64,000 nucleotides of DNA, taken from Microbacterium sp. JZ31. Lineage in GTDB: Bacteria > Actinomycetota > Actinomycetes > Actinomycetales > Microbacteriaceae. Where the stretch lies: NCBI RefSeq assembly GCF_016805985.1, contig NZ_CP017661.1:2666001-2730000 (forward strand). Direction: 5' to 3'. A program made the translations under genes and the position numbers. Position 1 is the stretch's first letter. Each line of letters starts with the position of its first letter. The notes beneath the pieces are model-generated. The model made no database searches. It was given only the letters and a program-made list of their open reading frames with translations, and was not told the DNA's origin. Positions 61,515-64,000 of the stretch are shown piece after piece.

Positions 61515-62789
61515 TCAGGCGGGCGCGCCCGATCCCTCCGCCTCGCCCGCGTCGTCCGCGAGCGCGATGACGGGGGCGAGCTCGTCGCGCGTGAGCGTGA
61601 TGAGCGGCCCGGCGGGGTCGAGGATGACGCCGCCGACCGCCTCGTGGTCGCGCAGCACCTTGCCGAGCTTCGCGGCGGCCAGCGGCAGGGCGCGCTCCTC
61701 GCGCCCCTGCGCCGCGATCTCCAGCGGGTGCGAGAACACCTGCAGCAGGCGCGTGCCGTTCGCCAGACGCGCCTCCGCGATGCCCATCTGGGTCTGGTCC
61801 TCGGCGGCCTTGCCGATCGCGACCCACAGCGGCACACCCTCGGCCATCAGCTCGGCGATGCGGTGCGGGGTGTCGGCCTCGCGCGGGGCCGCGATCGCCG
61901 CCTTGAGCCGCATGGCGGGGTCGGCCTGGTTCAGCGCGCGCTCGAGCACCTCGCGCGGCAGCACCGCGCGATGCGGCGCGGAGTTGTTGTCGACGATCAG
62001 GCCGGCGAAGTCCTGCTCGATCAGGTGCTTCAGGATCGCGCCGACGGGCTGCCCGACGGCCGACGTGCTGGCGTCGCCGTCTGCACGGACGGCGTCGTGC
62101 AGCGCCTTGCCCGAGCTGAACACGAGCATGTAGGTGCGGTCGCCGTCGCGCGCGATGCCGAAGGACAGCCGGCCGTTGCCCTCCGCCAGCTGCTCGCGGG
62201 CGTTGCCCTGCACGCGCAGGAAGAGATGCCCCTGCATCAGCTGCCGGACGACGCCGATGAGCTGCGCGCCCGTGGGCTTCTCGGGCAGCGCGGCGAGCGC
62301 GTCGCGCAGCAGCGCGTTGTCCCGCAGGCCGGGCACGGTCTCCAGTCGCTCGGGCGGTGCGGCCGGGGCGAGCGGCAGCTCGCGCGGCGCGGGCGCGGCC
62401 GGCTGAGCCGCCTCGGCGGCGGCCGCCGTGCCGGGCCGCAGGGTGTCATTCGGCGTGGGGATGCGCGGATCGCGCTGCGGCTGATCCGCGGGCGGGGGCG
62501 CGACCTGGGGCCCCGCCTCTCCGCCGAGTCCGCGGAACGAGGACACCGAGATGTTCACCTGCGGCGCGGCGTCCTCCCCGGCGGGCGGCGCGTCGACCTG
62601 CGCGACCGGGGCGCCGTCCTGCGCGTCCTGCGCATCGCCCTGCGGGATCTCTCCCGGAACGGCCTCATCCGGCGCGACGTCGGCGGTGGGCTCCGCCGCG
62701 GTCGCCTCCGTCTCGGCCGACGACTGCTCCGCGGAGTCCGGGGCGGCCGTCTGGTCGTCGTCCTTCTTCTTCCGCGAGAACAGTCCCAT
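61515..62789 (-). CDS. SseB-family protein with two tandem domains
   Basis: Protein of 424 residues. The N terminus is basic (GLFSRKKKDDD), then an acidic, Ala/Glu/Pro-rich stretch to about residue 155, probably disordered. Two copies of an SseB-like domain follow (about 160-285 and 290-410), each with a conserved Gly-rich beta segment. Role unknown; SseB proteins are linked to stress and protein interaction. TAGGCT six bases before the ATG at 62789 supports a leaderless start. The region between it and pcrA (62790-62872) shows no gene. Confidence 0.78.
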   Translation of the reverse strand: MGLFSRKKKDDDQTAAPDSAEQSSAETEATAAEPTADVAPDEAVPGEIPQGDAQDAQDGAPVAQVDAPPAGEDAAPQVNISVSSFRGLGGEAGPQVAPPPADQPQRDPRIPTPNDTLRPGTAAAAEAAQPAAPAPRELPLAPAAPPERLETVPGLRDNALLRDALAALPEKPTGAQLIGVVRQLMQGHLFLRVQGNAREQLAEGNGRLSFGIARDGDRTYMLVFSSGKALHDAVRADGDASTSAVGQPVGAILKHLIEQDFAGLIVDNNSAPHRAVLPREVLERALNQADPAMRLKAAIAAPREADTPHRIAELMAEGVPLWVAIGKAAEDQTQMGIAEARLANGTRLLQVFSHPLEIAAQGREERALPLAAAKLGKVLRDHEAVGGVILDPAGPLITLTRDELAPVIALADDAGEAEGSGAPA

Positions 62790-62795
62790 GCGCCC

Positions 62796-62801
62796 AGCCT
62801 A
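62796..62801 (-). promoter_or_regulatory. -10 box of a leaderless promoter (SseB-like gene)
   Basis: TAGGCT lies six bases before the ATG at 62789 on the minus strand. Confidence 0.5.
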
Positions 62802-62872
62802 AGGGCCGGGTCAACCCCCGAGCCGGCCATGCGAGCCCCGCACGATTCGATCGCGCGGGACTCCGCGCGGCG

Positions 62873-64000
62873 TCAGAGCTTGACGATCGGCGCGATCTTG
62901 ATCAGCAGCTTCTTCGAACCGGCGGAGTCGAAGCGCACGTGCGCGATGCGCTTCGCGCCCTCACCCGTGACGGCGTCGACGCGGCCCTCGCCGAAGTCGT
63001 CGTGCCGGATGCGGTCGCCCGCCGTGAGCTCGAGGTCGCCGTTGTCGCGCACCTTGTTGGTGACCATGCCGGGGAACTTGTCCATGGCGGTCGACTTGGG
63101 CTTGAGGCCGCCGCCGGGCGCGAGCGGCTTGACGCCCCAGCGGTCGGAACCGCCGGGCCGGCGCGCGTTCAGCGCGCGGGACTGCGTGCCTCCGCGCGAG
63201 TTCACATCGCCGGGCGACTGGCGCCAGTCGATCAGATCGGCCGGAATCTCCTGCAGGAACCGGCTCGGCATCGCGGCCGAGACCTCGCCGAACTGCGCAC
63301 GGGTCATCGCGAGCGAGATGTACAGGCGCTTCCGGGCCCGCGTGATGCCGACGTAGAACAGCCGGCGCTCCTCCTGCGGGCCGCCCGGCTCGTTCGCCGA
63401 GATGCGGTGCGGGATCAGATCCTCCTCGACGCCCGTGAGGAACACGGCGTCGAACTCGAGGCCCTTCGCCGTGTGGAGCGTCATGAGCGAGACGGATCCC
63501 GACGCGTCGTCGAGGTCGTCGCTGTCGGCGACGAGCGCGACGGTCGTGAGGAAGTCGAGCACCGTGCCGTCGGGGTTGTTGCGGGCGAACTCGCGCGTCA
63601 CGGCGACGAGCTCGTCGAGGTTCTCGATGCGGGCCTCGTCCTGTGGGTCGCGGCTCGCACGCAGCGCGTCCATGTACCCGGTCTTGTTCAACAGCAGCTG
63701 CAGCCCCTCGGCCACCGAGGTGGGCGGCGGGATCTCCCCGTCGGACGGCAGCAGGATCTCCTGAGCCTCGACGAGCACGTTGTGCAGCTGCGCGATGGCG
63801 CCCTGGATCTTCGGTCCGAAGCCCAGCTCGGCGTAGTGCCCGAGAGCGTCCCGGAACGTGATGCCGTGCGCCTCCGCGAACGACGAGATCGTCTCGACCG
63901 ACACGTCACCGATGCCGCGCCGCGGCTTGTTGATGATGCGGCGCAGGGCCATCTCGTCGGCGGGGTTCGCGACGGTGACGAGGTACGCCAGCGCGTCCTT
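62873..64000 (-). CDS. pcrA: UvrD/PcrA-type DNA helicase, C-terminal part (gene begins beyond the window)
   Basis: ATP-dependent 3'-5' DNA helicase used in repair and in clearing replication obstacles. The 375 residues in the window cover part of helicase domain 2. They show NKPRRGIGD, the TLHTAKGLEF motif (about residue 200 of the segment), and EERRLFYVGITRARKRLYIS (motif VI). A PcrA-type C-terminal tail (RIRHDDFGEGRV) ends the protein. The frame runs open to base 64000, so the N-terminal ATPase domain is outside. The gene symbol is chosen by tail similarity; UvrD is possible. Confidence 0.93.
   Translation of the reverse strand, partial: KDALAYLVTVANPADEMALRRIINKPRRGIGDVSVETISSFAEAHGITFRDALGHYAELGFGPKIQGAIAQLHNVLVEAQEILLPSDGEIPPPTSVAEGLQLLLNKTGYMDALRASRDPQDEARIENLDELVAVTREFARNNPDGTVLDFLTTVALVADSDDLDDASGSVSLMTLHTAKGLEFDAVFLTGVEEDLIPHRISANEPGGPQEERRLFYVGITRARKRLYISLAMTRAQFGEVSAAMPSRFLQEIPADLIDWRQSPGDVNSRGGTQSRALNARRPGGSDRWGVKPLAPGGGLKPKSTAMDKFPGMVTNKVRDNGDLELTAGDRIRHDDFGEGRVDAVTGEGAKRIAHVRFDSAGSKKLLIKIAPIVKL

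Overview
The window is a high-GC actinobacterial chromosome segment, most like Microbacterium or a close relative in Microbacteriaceae. Evidence for this is the codon use, the sucCD / perM-like / purN / purH neighbourhood, F420-type (Ddn) and DUF2568 proteins, short dispersed GAGCGAAGCGAGTCGAAAC repeats, and many leaderless starts with a TAnnnT box 6-7 bases before the start codon. I found no rRNA, tRNA, CRISPR array, insertion sequence or prophage. There are 57 coding regions, including one putative leader peptide and two partial genes at the window edges.

Layout. 0-2.6 kb: end of isocitrate lyase and malate synthase (glyoxylate shunt). 2.7-13 kb: housekeeping and stress genes, including an RNA ligase (rtcB) behind an attenuator-like leader, a NUDIX hydrolase, an FMN reductase, a FAD-Rieske oxidoreductase, two paralogous proteins of unknown function and a GlcD-type oxidase. 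13-22 kb: an amino-sugar (GlcNAc/chitobiose-type) operon, reading ROK repressor, ABC importer, ROK kinase and nagB, with a GH20 hexosaminidase divergent from it. 22-30 kb: L,D-transpeptidase, GNAT, a heterodimeric ABC exporter, and Ada-AlkA plus Ogt for alkylation repair. 30-38 kb: a second sugar operon (LacI, ABC importer, GH130) with a secreted protein of unknown activity. 38-42 kb: purH, purN and a DUF6350/PerM-like protein. 42-50.6 kb: three flavin enzymes of the organosulfur type, divergent MetQNI importer genes, a Ddn-like protein and a purine permease. This block sits between perM and sucCD, which are neighbours in other actinobacteria. 50.8-53 kb: sucD and sucC, each carrying a one-base frameshift in the same sequence context. 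53-64 kb: acyl-CoA dehydrogenase, phytoene-dehydrogenase-like enzyme, esterase, a LigC-type ligase and a LigD-type polymerase, a RimK-type ligase with a divergent retropepsin-like protease, an SseB-like protein and the end of a PcrA/UvrD helicase.

How the parts work together. Both sugar operons place the regulator first and carry a palindromic operator at or just before its start, so each regulator probably controls itself and everything downstream. The flavin enzymes and MetQNI look like a sulfur-scavenging unit. The most striking regulatory finding is upstream of rtcB: a consensus promoter, a short proline-rich reading frame with its own ribosome binding site, mutually exclusive stems, and an intrinsic terminator before rtcB. 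This suggests control by ribosome-mediated attenuation.
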